Below are positions 9,645-16,699 of a stretch of DNA of 64,000 bases, piece after piece. Source of the stretch: CAG-873 sp910578365. Its GTDB lineage: Bacteria; Bacteroidota; Bacteroidia; Bacteroidales; Muribaculaceae. The DNA lies in the NCBI GenBank assembly GCA_951635545.1, contig OX620685.1, positions 2,418,001-2,482,000 of the forward strand, written 5' to 3'. The translations under genes and the position numbers were made by a program. The notes beneath the pieces were generated by a model, which made no database searches, had not been told where the DNA came from, and saw nothing but the letters and a program-made list of their open reading frames with translations. Positions within the stretch are counted from its first letter, which is position 1. Each line of letters begins with the position of its first letter.

Positions 9645-9853
9645 ACTCAAAGCGTTAATTTGCCAAAATCGAAAATATATAGCCCTCCGACATCGGCGAC
9701 GTGTCGCCACCGTCGAGGCAGGGGAGAGAGCCACGGCACAGCCGCCCACAGGACGGAACGCCGAAACATCACGCGCAGGGGTGGAGTTTAGTAGGGCCAG
9801 CAATGGCAGCCGAATAACTTAGGCCCCAGAAAAATGAAGGCAAAACAAACAAC

Positions 9854-11287
9854 ATGAAACGTATAAAGGATTCCGAAATAATTCCGCTGATTGTCGCCTC
9901 GTCCAATATCCGGGAATCAATCGACGCCGTACTCCGAGGAACTGCCCGAAAGCAGTCTAAACAGGGGCGCGAGATTCTTGCGCATATCGACGGGATAGAG
10001 GCATGGCTGGCCGCTGAAATATCGGCGGGCGTGTTTCGCCTTACCTCCTACGGAGAGGAGATAATTACCGAAGGAGGGAAGAAACGACGGATTCAATTCC
10101 TTTACTCGTATTATGAAAAAATGGGTATTCATGCAATAATGAATATCGTCGAGGAACTGACGTTCAAAAAGTTGATACGAACCACCGGGGCATCGCTGAA
10201 AAACCGGGGTACGCACGACCTTCTGAAGCTTATACGCCGCGACCTCGAATTATACCCCGATGAAATACAATATGTTTACGAGGACGATATTACGAAATTC
10301 TACGAAAGCATATTGCAGGACATCATGATGGACACGTTACGCCGCATATTCAAAGGGCCTATAATCCTCACCCTTCTGGAACGGTTTGTGCGTTTCCTTA
10401 TCCGTGGGCTATCTATCGGATTGCGCAGCTCACAACATTTCGGCAACCTCCTTTTATCGGTATGGCTCGACCACCACGTTAAGGACGAACACCGTTTCAG
10501 ATTCTATTATCGTTATTGCGACGATAAGAGGGGATTAGGTCCCGACAAACCGACACTTTGGAAATTGAGCGGTATCGTTCACGAACAGGTCGAGGGCATA
10601 GGGCTGAAGGTGAAAGCGAATGAACGTATTTACCCGGTTTCACAGGGTATCGACTTTATCGGATATGACATTTTCAAGGATTATACTCGTATTCGGAAGC
10701 GCAACAAGAAGAAGGCAGCCCGTCGCCTCCACAAAATAAAAAGCAAACGCCGACGCGCTGAAATACTCGCGTCGTTTTACTCGCTCTGCAAACACGCAGA
10801 CGCTAAACATCTATTTTACAAAATAACAGGCTTAAAAATGGCTGATTACTCAAATCTTAAATCGTTGGCCGACCTCGGTATCTCGACATCGCCGGGAGTG
10901 CGTCGGAACGGTCAGAAAAATTTTACTTGCCGCGAGGTCACTCTTAACGCGCTCGTAGGCTCGACGCTTTGTATTCTGGATTTTCAAACAGGCGTTTCGA
11001 CAAAGTGGTCGCGTAGAGAACACAAGGAAGCGGTGGCCAACGGTGACACGGAGGCAAAGGAGAAAACGAAATATCTCGTTTGCGCCCGTCTTATCGTCCC
11101 GAACCGGGCGCAGCTTGCGGCCTGTAACTTACCCCTGAAGAAGGGCGACGTGGTTAAATTCTTTACCGGCTATCCTGATATGTGCGATATATGCGACGCG
11201 CTGAAAGATAAGGAACTACTGGGCGAGAATAAGGTGACTATGGCGCGTAACGCACAGGGCAATTTTACCGAATATCTTTTCACTTAA
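9854..11287 (+). CDS. DGR reverse transcriptase
   Basis: A 477-residue retroelement RT that copies TR RNA into adenine-mutagenised cDNA for homing into the VR. Residues about 140-155 carry the RT palm start (YVYEDDITKFYESI). The DGR-type motif IGxxxSQ is seen as IGLRSSQ (about 191-197) and the catalytic YxDD box as YCDD (about 222-225). A thumb-like basic stretch (RIRKRNKKKAARRLHK) follows near 280. The C-terminal part, from about 330, is longer than in minimal DGR RTs (roughly 300-400 residues) and unassigned. Start ATG 9854 lies about 210 bases after the TR. No frameshift or stop is seen and the catalytic residues are present. Confidence 0.93.
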   Translation: MKRIKDSEIIPLIVASSNIRESIDAVLRGTARKQSKQGREILAHIDGIEAWLAAEISAGVFRLTSYGEEIITEGGKKRRIQFLYSYYEKMGIHAIMNIVEELTFKKLIRTTGASLKNRGTHDLLKLIRRDLELYPDEIQYVYEDDITKFYESILQDIMMDTLRRIFKGPIILTLLERFVRFLIRGLSIGLRSSQHFGNLLLSVWLDHHVKDEHRFRFYYRYCDDKRGLGPDKPTLWKLSGIVHEQVEGIGLKVKANERIYPVSQGIDFIGYDIFKDYTRIRKRNKKKAARRLHKIKSKRRRAEILASFYSLCKHADAKHLFYKITGLKMADYSNLKSLADLGISTSPGVRRNGQKNFTCREVTLNALVGSTLCILDFQTGVSTKWSRREHKEAVANGDTEAKEKTKYLVCARLIVPNRAQLAACNLPLKKGDVVKFFTGYPDMCDICDALKDKELLGENKVTMARNAQGNFTEYLFT

Positions 11288-11299
11288 CAATATATCGAC

Positions 11300-11776
11300 A
11301 TGAAAACGAGAGAAATATCATGTTCCGAGGTGCTTGCGCCTATCGAGTGCATAAACCCACGCCGCGACCGCTGGGCGGTGCGCTGGAATCACCACCGCGA
11401 CGAGGAGCGCGGATGGCTGGCCGTTGAAATGATTACCGACGGCCGTCCGACTGTTGACGAGATACGCGACGCAGTGGCGGAGTATTTCGACGCACAGACC
11501 CAGAACCGAATCGCTAATACGTTCTTTTGGAATGGACGGAAGGTAAGGCTGACAGACGCGGCACAGCGCAATTTTCTGTTTGCGGTGTACTCGCTCGATA
11601 AGACCGGCGAAATCGACCGCGCCCCGTTCATCGGACTGCTGGAGGCTGATACGGACGCAGCCGCAGCCGACGAACTGGGCGATATGGTCGCAGCCATGTG
11701 GACGCACATCAAAGAGTGCCGAGCCGCAGGAATCGAAGCGAAAAACGCCGTCGATTACTCCCAATACGAGTTATAA
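11300..11776 (+). CDS. Small acidic phage protein after the DGR RT
   Basis: A 158-residue protein starting 12 bases after the RT stop and probably co-transcribed with it. It is rich in Ala, Asp and Glu. The C-terminal half is predicted helical (MWTHIKECRAAGIEAKNAV) and resembles the small DUF4376-like proteins found near phage tail genes; that is an impression, not a confirmed match. It sits where a DGR accessory gene might be, but is longer and more acidic than the basic four-helix Avd proteins, so I do not call it avd. Its end overlaps the convergent integrase gene by six bases. Confidence 0.65.
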   Translation: MKTREISCSEVLAPIECINPRRDRWAVRWNHHRDEERGWLAVEMITDGRPTVDEIRDAVAEYFDAQTQNRIANTFFWNGRKVRLTDAAQRNFLFAVYSLDKTGEIDRAPFIGLLEADTDAAAADELGDMVAAMWTHIKECRAAGIEAKNAVDYSQYEL

Positions 11777-12925
11777 CATATCGTCGAAGGCAGACACCCC
11801 GGCGACGCGGTTTTCTTTCATTATGTGGGCGTATATCATGGTGGTTGTTACCGAGGTATGCCCCAAGAGTTTTGAAAGAGTGCCAAGGTCGCCGGAGTTC
11901 TTTTTGTAGTAAAGGGTGGCGAAGGTGTGCCGGGCAGCTTTCGCGCTGACCGCTTTTTCGATACCTTCACGTTTACAGATTCTTTTTATTATTCTGTTGA
12001 ACGCCTGGTCCGTCGGCAATTTCCTGAACAGATTGCCACGATACCGTCCGTCGCGGTAGTATTCGGCCAATTCAGCCGCCGGACGCGATAGCGGCATATT
12101 TACGCGCGTGCGTGTCTTGATTCTCTGGTAATGGATTTCGCCGCCGCTTATCTGCTCTATCTGCAACGCTCTGGCGTCGGATATGTGCATGGCCGTGAAT
12201 GTCATAAACAGGAAGAAGCGAAGCACGTCCTGTTCTCCTTCGTCAAGAATGGCGGAGCGATAGAGGCTTGTCAGTTTGTTTAATTCCTGTTCGGTAAGAA
12301 ATATAACAGCAGGGTCGGCGGCCGGAACCCGATACACCTCGAACGGGTTAACCTTCACTTTCCCGGCTCTCATAGCCGCATAATAGTGCATACGGATAAC
12401 GCACATATTTTTGCGTATTGTTCCGGCGTTGTTATTGTGCTTATCTCGGAGGTGGGCGGCATATACGCGCAGCCATTCGGGCGTTATCTCGGCTATCTGG
12501 AGCCGTGGGTTATAGTGCTGGAGTTTCGTTAACGCCGCTTTGTGGTGCCGGATTGTTTCGGGCTGCATGGCCGTGCGCAGCTCGTCGAGGTGCCGGAAGG
12601 CGTATTCAAGAAAATTCATCGTTTCACCCGGACGACGGTAGAGCGCGAGAAAACTGTCTTTCGTGAGTGTTTCGCCCGTGAGCCTCGCCCGGACGAGTAT
12701 GTCCGAGATTTTCGCTTTCGTGTTGGAAATTATAAGGTTCTTATCTTTTACCTCCTGACCGCGCCCCTTGATTCTCTCCGTTACCGGGTCCCATTCCGCA
12801 CCCGTTACCGCTATATCCAGAGGGAGGCGGATTTTTATACGCTCGATGTTTAACACCGCATACAGAGCGGCGCGGCCGTCCGCTCTTTCGCTCTCATTTC
12901 GCCGCTTGATTGTTACTTTCGCCAT
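11771..12925 (-). CDS. Prophage tyrosine integrase, IntDOT-like
   Basis: A 384-residue tyrosine recombinase: a basic N-terminal arm-binding segment, a SAM-like core-binding region (about 95-195) and a catalytic domain. The active-site segments are ARHTFAT (second Arg) and LGHTSVTTTMIYAHI (His and nucleophilic Tyr). The position that normally holds the first catalytic Arg (TGMR/TGLR) reads TAMHISD, so this Arg is replaced by His. Loss of Arg I is known in IntDOT of CTnDOT, so the enzyme may still work. It faces the left attachment-like site at 13087 and probably integrated this prophage at tRNA-Phe. Confidence 0.88.
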   Translation of the reverse strand: MAKVTIKRRNESERADGRAALYAVLNIERIKIRLPLDIAVTGAEWDPVTERIKGRGQEVKDKNLIISNTKAKISDILVRARLTGETLTKDSFLALYRRPGETMNFLEYAFRHLDELRTAMQPETIRHHKAALTKLQHYNPRLQIAEITPEWLRVYAAHLRDKHNNNAGTIRKNMCVIRMHYYAAMRAGKVKVNPFEVYRVPAADPAVIFLTEQELNKLTSLYRSAILDEGEQDVLRFFLFMTFTAMHISDARALQIEQISGGEIHYQRIKTRTRVNMPLSRPAAELAEYYRDGRYRGNLFRKLPTDQAFNRIIKRICKREGIEKAVSAKAARHTFATLYYKKNSGDLGTLSKLLGHTSVTTTMIYAHIMKENRVAGVSAFDDML

Positions 12926-13057
12926 TTTGGGTGTGCCAACTTTTGTGACGACATTTTTTGTAACGCTCTGATTTTGAGCCTACATTTGTGCCGACATTGT
13001 TTGAAAATTGACTACCGACGGGGCGTAAGTAATCCGCTGATAATCTGCTATATAAGC

Positions 13058-13085
13058 AAAAAACCCGACCGAAGTCGAGTTTTTT
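13058..13085. terminator. Hairpin terminator next to the left tRNA 3'-end copy
   Basis: AAAAAAC-rich and GTTTTTT arms pair around a GAC-CGAA-GTC core, so a terminator could work in both directions. It abuts the 13-bp tRNA-Phe 3'-end copy at 13087, mirroring the hairpin at 25434-25466 next to the present tRNA. The element brought in earlier probably supplied it as the tRNA terminator. Confidence 0.6.
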
Positions 13086-13086
13086 C

Positions 13087-13099
13087 GTGGTGCCACCAG
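13087..13099. repeat. Attachment-site core copy (left boundary of IME, end of prophage)
   Basis: GTGGTGCCACCAG, identical to 25469-25481, which is the 3' end of the tRNA-Phe gene (minus strand). It marks the junction between the prophage (integrase at 11771-12925) and the mobilizable element (integrase at 13296). Only 13 bp are identical; flanking bases diverge at once. Confidence 0.75.
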
Positions 13100-13216
13100 A
13101 ACCTGAGTTTATGAATGAATACGAATGAATTTGAATGACTTGTTTAGGCAAACCGTTGAATAATAGTGCAATATGAACTTTGATGAATTTTGCCTATTTT
13201 CAGATTCATTCAAAAA

Positions 13217-13240
13217 ACGTGGTGACCCACGTGGTGACCC
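13217..13240 (+). repeat. Tandem 12-bp repeats, probable integrase or excisionase arm sites
   Basis: Two adjacent copies of ACGTGGTGACCC lie 130 bases inside the left end of the element. The GTGGTGAC core recurs near the right end (25158, an inverted copy at 25184-25193, 25392, 25404). The arrangement is typical of arm-type binding sites flanking a tyrosine recombinase att site. Confidence 0.55.
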
Positions 13241-13243
13241 GAC

Positions 13244-13275
13244 TTGACAAATTGCGGTTTGGGTTGTTATATTTG
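13244..13275 (+). promoter_or_regulatory. Promoter of IME integrase
   Basis: TTG at 13244 and the Bacteroidota -7 box TATATTTG at 13268-13275, with a 21-base spacer. The predicted start of transcription is about 20 bases before the ATG at 13296. The promoter overlaps the end of the GTGGTGAC repeats, so the bound recombinase could autoregulate. Confidence 0.55.
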
Positions 13276-13295
13276 CAGAACCAAAGTGGCTGATT

Positions 13296-14807
13296 GTGAA
13301 CGAATGCAAACGCCATCATTCTGAAATTTATAACATCGAAGATATGACAAAATCACCCTCTCCGAAGAAATTGACCCCGTTTCATGTCCGCACCAAGGAT
13401 TTGAAGAAGGATACTGCGACTCTCTTTATCCGTATCCATACCCGCAAGGTTGATGTGCTGATTTCGACCATGCTTCAGGTCGAGGTTGCCGACTGGCAGA
13501 AGGCTACGGCATCCCCCCGTGCATGGCTGGCGCATCAGAAGAAGAATTATCAGCTTCATGCCAAGCTGACACAGATTGAAGGCATCGTAAAGGCGCATCT
13601 TGCAAAGGTGAACTTTGACCGCGAGGCTCTCGACATGGATGTGCGCTATATTTCGGAGCCGGAAAAAGTGGATGCTGAACGCCGGGCGATGGAGGAAGCT
13701 GCCGAAGCCGAGCGCAAGGCAATAGCCAAACGTGAGGCGGCGAAAGAAAAAGCCCGCAAGAAAGCCGAGGAAAAGAAACGTATCGAGGATGAGAAGAACC
13801 GTCTTATCTGGCCGTTTCTGATTCAGTTTGTCGATGACATCAAGAGTGGGGCGCGGAAGATTGGCAGTGACGACTATGCACCCGGCACCTGCAAGGCATG
13901 GAAAAGTTTTATCGGTGTCTATGAAGGCTTCGACCCATTGCACAAATTCGGATGGGCAGATATTGACCGTGCGTTTGTGTCGCGCTATATCAACTATTTG
14001 CAGAAGCACGGCTACATGGCAAAGGTGGTCAACAAGCATCTGACAAATTTGAAGGCTCTTATCAACGCGGCATTCATTGACGGCGTACACGATAACCAAC
14101 GTGCTGCAGCACTCATTGTCAAGAAGAAGATTGAAGACCGCGACAAGGCTGTCGAAATTTATCTCACCGAGGAGGAATTGCAAGCCCTCTATGAAATGCC
14201 GTTGACCGGGAAGAAGGAGCATATCCGCGATGTTTTTCTCATCGGCTGCTACACCTGTCAACGCGTAAGCGATTACAACAACCTCAACGCTGACAATTTC
14301 GAGACTACCCGAAAGGGAACGCGCATCATCCGTCTTGTCCAGCAGAAGACCAAAACCGAGGTGACCATACCTATTCTCAACGAGAACCTGATCTCCATCT
14401 GCGAGAAATATGACTACAACATTCCGAAAGCCAACGAGCAGGTGCTGAACCGCTACATCAAGGATATTCTCAAAGACCTGTCGGAGCAGTTGCCATCACT
14501 GAAAGAGAAAGTTCCGACAAAACTCACTATGAAGCAGAAGGAGGCGTTGAGAAAAGAGAAGAAGGAACCGGAGACCGACCTCAACGGCAATGTGATTGTG
14601 CCGCGCTATGAATGTGTGACAAGTCACACCGCCCGACGCACCGGCATCACCAACATGTACCTGAGCCACAGGTACACCATCCTCCAGATGATGCACGTCA
14701 GCGGCCACAAGACGCAAAAGACCTTCATGGACTACATCAAGCTATCTTCCGAGGAGATAGCCGATGAAATCGCCGCCATGTCCAAGAAAGAGAATGATAT
14801 GTGGTAA
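13296..14807 (+). CDS. Tyrosine integrase of the mobilizable element
   Basis: A 503-residue recombinase. An N-terminal basic/beta arm-binding part is followed by a long charged helix (about 125-165, rich in EAERKAIAKREAAKEKARKK), a core-binding region (about 170-270) and a catalytic domain. Active-site elements are CQRVSD (first Arg), SHTARRTG (His-x-x-Arg) and SGHKTQKTFMDYI (His and Tyr nucleophile). All canonical residues are present, unlike the neighbouring prophage integrase. An alternative start at ATG 13344 (MTKSPSPKK) is possible; 13296 is kept because it follows the promoter closely. It lies inside the element next to the tRNA-Phe 3'-end copy. Confidence 0.92.
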   Translation: MNECKRHHSEIYNIEDMTKSPSPKKLTPFHVRTKDLKKDTATLFIRIHTRKVDVLISTMLQVEVADWQKATASPRAWLAHQKKNYQLHAKLTQIEGIVKAHLAKVNFDREALDMDVRYISEPEKVDAERRAMEEAAEAERKAIAKREAAKEKARKKAEEKKRIEDEKNRLIWPFLIQFVDDIKSGARKIGSDDYAPGTCKAWKSFIGVYEGFDPLHKFGWADIDRAFVSRYINYLQKHGYMAKVVNKHLTNLKALINAAFIDGVHDNQRAAALIVKKKIEDRDKAVEIYLTEEELQALYEMPLTGKKEHIRDVFLIGCYTCQRVSDYNNLNADNFETTRKGTRIIRLVQQKTKTEVTIPILNENLISICEKYDYNIPKANEQVLNRYIKDILKDLSEQLPSLKEKVPTKLTMKQKEALRKEKKEPETDLNGNVIVPRYECVTSHTARRTGITNMYLSHRYTILQMMHVSGHKTQKTFMDYIKLSSEEIADEIAAMSKKENDMW

Positions 14808-14835
14808 AAATAAGATTTGTAGATTTTTGCGCGAT

Positions 14836-14866
14836 TTGGCTGTTTGAAAAATTATTGTTATATTTG
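14836..14866 (+). promoter_or_regulatory. Promoter of the Panacea toxin-antitoxin operon
   Basis: TTG at 14836-14838, a 20-base spacer and TATATTTG at 14859-14866, a good match to the Bacteroidota housekeeping promoter. It lies 60 bases before the antitoxin start. Confidence 0.6.
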
Positions 14867-14926
14867 CAGACTGAAATAAACTGCAATTGCGCATTCTGCG
14901 TTAGATAAGCATAAGGACATAAGCCC

Positions 14927-15478
14927 ATGACGAATTACGACAGCAAGAAACTCACAGAGTTAGTTCTGTTTATACTTGGCAAGACTGGTGGCGTTGATTT
15001 CTACCATGCTTTCAAGATTCTCTATTTCGCCGAGATGAAGCATCTGGCGAAATGGGGCAGCGGCATTGTGCCTGACGAGTTTTGCGCATTGAAATATGGT
15101 CCGGTTCCTACTCAATTATATGATGCGGTTAAGGAACTGAATCACCCGCGTATGATTCTTTCGGAAGAATTATCCGAGGTTATCCAGTTTGCCGGGGAAG
15201 ATGCTCCGAATGTTCTTCTTCCTAAACGAGAGGCAAATTTGAAGTATCTTTCCAAGTCAGAGATTGAAGCATTGGAACAGTCAATCGAGGAAAACGAATC
15301 GTTGACTTTCGGACAGCTCATGAGAAAGTCACATGATGAAGCCTGGGAAGAAGCAAACCGTCGCACCAATGGAACAAATGTCATTTCTCCTGTCTCTATG
15401 GCAAGAGTTCTAAATGCCGATGATGCCATGCTTGAATATATTGAAGAGCAAATGCAAATTGAATCAGCTTTGAAATGA
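14927..15478 (+). CDS. Panacea-domain (DUF4065, SocA-like) antitoxin
   Basis: A 183-residue protein whose first 140 residues match the Panacea/DUF4065 pattern: an N-terminal helical segment with KLTELVLFILGKTGG, then KILYFAEMKHLAKWGSGI and the conserved ALKYGPVPTQLYDAV. Proteins of this family neutralise very diverse toxins and occur as two-gene PanTA modules. Its stop overlaps the start of the next gene (ATGA at 15475-15478), which implies translational coupling and supports a toxin-antitoxin pair. It is carried as cargo next to the integrase, where it may stabilise the element. Confidence 0.85.
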   Translation: MTNYDSKKLTELVLFILGKTGGVDFYHAFKILYFAEMKHLAKWGSGIVPDEFCALKYGPVPTQLYDAVKELNHPRMILSEELSEVIQFAGEDAPNVLLPKREANLKYLSKSEIEALEQSIEENESLTFGQLMRKSHDEAWEEANRRTNGTNVISPVSMARVLNADDAMLEYIEEQMQIESALK

Positions 15479-15927
15479 TGAAAATTTCTGATGCTCTCAA
15501 TGAGGAAGAGCTTTCACGACTGGCATCTCATACTGTCAAGATTGGAGATGTCTATGAGATGACGATGACTGAGGCAAATGGAATCAAGCCCAAAGCAGGA
15601 GACTCTTCAAGAGACAAATATTTCATAGTGCTTGGCTTCGACTCTAATGGTATCGCCTATGGTGGTGTGATAATCAATTCTCAAATAAACAGGAATCTTC
15701 CGGCACATCTCAAAATGTACCACATGCCCATAAAACAGTCAAAGTATCCATTTCTTAGGTATGATTCTTTTGTTGATTGCGTCCGGTTGAAGGTTGCCTA
15801 TCCTCAAAAGTTCAATGAGTGGAACTACTTGGGCGAGATTGACGACTATGATGTTGAGTTGATCATCGGTACAGTTAAGGAAAGTCCTGCCGAAAGCGAG
15901 GAACGTCTTGCTCAGTTTGGATTGTGA
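15475..15927 (+). CDS. Putative PemK/MazF-like toxin paired with Panacea antitoxin
   Basis: A 150-residue protein with a MazF/PemK-like layout: KIGDVYEM at the start of the barrel, then KPKAGDSSRDKYFIVLG, and late DSFVDCVRLKV and GEIDDYDVELIIGTVKESP, like the end of MazF-fold ribonucleases. The family link is inferred from pattern and not confirmed. If correct, it would be an mRNA-cleaving toxin. It overlaps the Panacea gene by four bases. A second Met is at 15478. The length is 30-40 residues above a minimal MazF. Confidence 0.7.
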   Translation: MMKISDALNEEELSRLASHTVKIGDVYEMTMTEANGIKPKAGDSSRDKYFIVLGFDSNGIAYGGVIINSQINRNLPAHLKMYHMPIKQSKYPFLRYDSFVDCVRLKVAYPQKFNEWNYLGEIDDYDVELIIGTVKESPAESEERLAQFGL

Positions 15928-15991
15928 GATAGTTATTACAGCTTTACCTGAAAATACCGAACAGCATCAGATATTTCTTAAATCAAAGATG

Positions 15992-16021
15992 TTGTAATTC
16001 CAAAGAAATAAACTAATTTTG
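15992..16021 (+). promoter_or_regulatory. Promoter of the HigA-like gene
   Basis: TTG (15992-15994), exactly 19 bases, then TAATTTTG (16014-16021), an excellent Bacteroidota consensus. The predicted transcript begins just before the hairpin at 16032. Confidence 0.65.
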
Positions 16022-16031
16022 CAAACGATAT

Positions 16032-16086
16032 GACCTCCCACGCTTCCCGTAAGATTAGCGCACCCGGGGAGGTCTTCGAGTTTTTT
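16032..16086 (+). promoter_or_regulatory. Leader hairpin ahead of HigA-like gene
   Basis: GACCTCCC (16032-16039) pairs with GGGAGGTC (16067-16074) across a 27-base loop, followed by TTCGAG and a T6 run ending two bases before the ATG at 16089. It has the form of an intrinsic terminator inside the 5' leader, so it may attenuate the gene or end a short leader RNA. Confidence 0.5.
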
Positions 16087-16088
16087 AT

Positions 16089-16379
16089 ATGGACACACGG
16101 ACAAGACATTTTTTCGACCCAGCCAAATTGCCGTCTGTTTACCATCCCGGTGAGACTCTTGGAGAAAAGTTGCAGGAGATGGGCATGGAAGTGAAAGAAT
16201 TTGCCATGAAGGTTTCTCTCCCTGAAGAAGTAATTATTTCAGTTATAAAAGGGCAAGGCTCCATAACGCCTAAAATGGCAGAATCCTTTGAAATGGCAAC
16301 TAAAATACCCGCTTATATGTGGCTCCGTCATCAAAAGAGTTATGATGATTTCATAGCCCGCAAGAATACCACACTATAA
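16089..16379 (+). CDS. HigA-family antitoxin-like HTH regulator (orphan)
   Basis: A 96-residue XRE-type DNA-binding protein of the HigA/VapI kind: HPGETLGEKLQEMGMEVKEFA, then an HTH (LPEEVIISVIKGQGSITPKMAESFE) and the family tail PAYMWLRHQKSYDDFI. HigA normally follows a higB toxin gene, but the 160 bases upstream hold only a promoter and a leader hairpin, and nothing HigB-like follows. It is therefore an orphan, probably a transcriptional repressor or a domesticated antitoxin that could act against a toxin elsewhere. Confidence 0.85.
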   Translation: MDTRTRHFFDPAKLPSVYHPGETLGEKLQEMGMEVKEFAMKVSLPEEVIISVIKGQGSITPKMAESFEMATKIPAYMWLRHQKSYDDFIARKNTTL

Positions 16380-16422
16380 TCCGCCAAAAGTGGGTCAAAA
16401 ACCATACTTTTGGCGGATTATA
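16375..16422. terminator. Perfect 17-bp inverted repeat, bidirectional terminator
   Basis: Arms 16375-16391 and 16406-16422 are perfectly complementary (TATAATCCGCCAAAAGT and its reverse complement) with a 14-base loop. It sits between the convergent HigA-like gene and the small membrane protein gene. The left arm overlaps the HigA stop codon. Confidence 0.65.
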
Positions 16423-16458
16423 AGCATATTTTAAGGACTTTTGGATAATTCAGGTCTT

Positions 16459-16677
16459 TCAAATAGAGAGACCGATAATACCAATTATAACTCCTATTAA
16501 CTGGGCTATTAGTATATAACCCCGTTTGGTTTTGTATTGCGCCAACCATTCTTGATAGCGCATAGGCACATCCTTGACGCTCTGTCTCAGATGCCACTGT
16601 TTTATCCCAAATACCAATAGAACAAGTGTAGCGCCTAACGCTATTACAATTCCTGTTATGGTCAATATCTCGCTCAT
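16459..16677 (-). CDS. Small two-helix membrane protein
   Basis: 72 residues: a first hydrophobic segment at residues 5-24 (ITGIVIALGATLVLLVFGI), a charged linker (RQSVKDVPMRYQEWLAQYKTKRG) and a second segment at about 54-70 (ILIAQLIGVIIGIIGLSI). The basic residues in the linker suggest it lies in the cytoplasm. It is unrelated in direction to its neighbours and faces the terminator at 16375-16422. I do not recognise a family. The clear two-segment pattern makes a real gene likely. Confidence 0.55.
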   Translation of the reverse strand: MSEILTITGIVIALGATLVLLVFGIKQWHLRQSVKDVPMRYQEWLAQYKTKRGYILIAQLIGVIIGIIGLSI

Positions 16678-16699
16678 ATATTAAGAACACGCCTTAGTC

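Noticed and set aside
9538..9822. A 94-codon open frame running through the template repeat
   Set aside because: It is the TR read in the VR frame followed by Arg/Ala-rich chance sequence. TRs serve as RNA templates, and nothing after the TR resembles a protein domain.
13087..13099. A second tRNA gene
   Set aside because: Only the last 12-13 bases of tRNA-Phe are present; upstream sequence cannot form the other arms. It is an attachment-site remnant.
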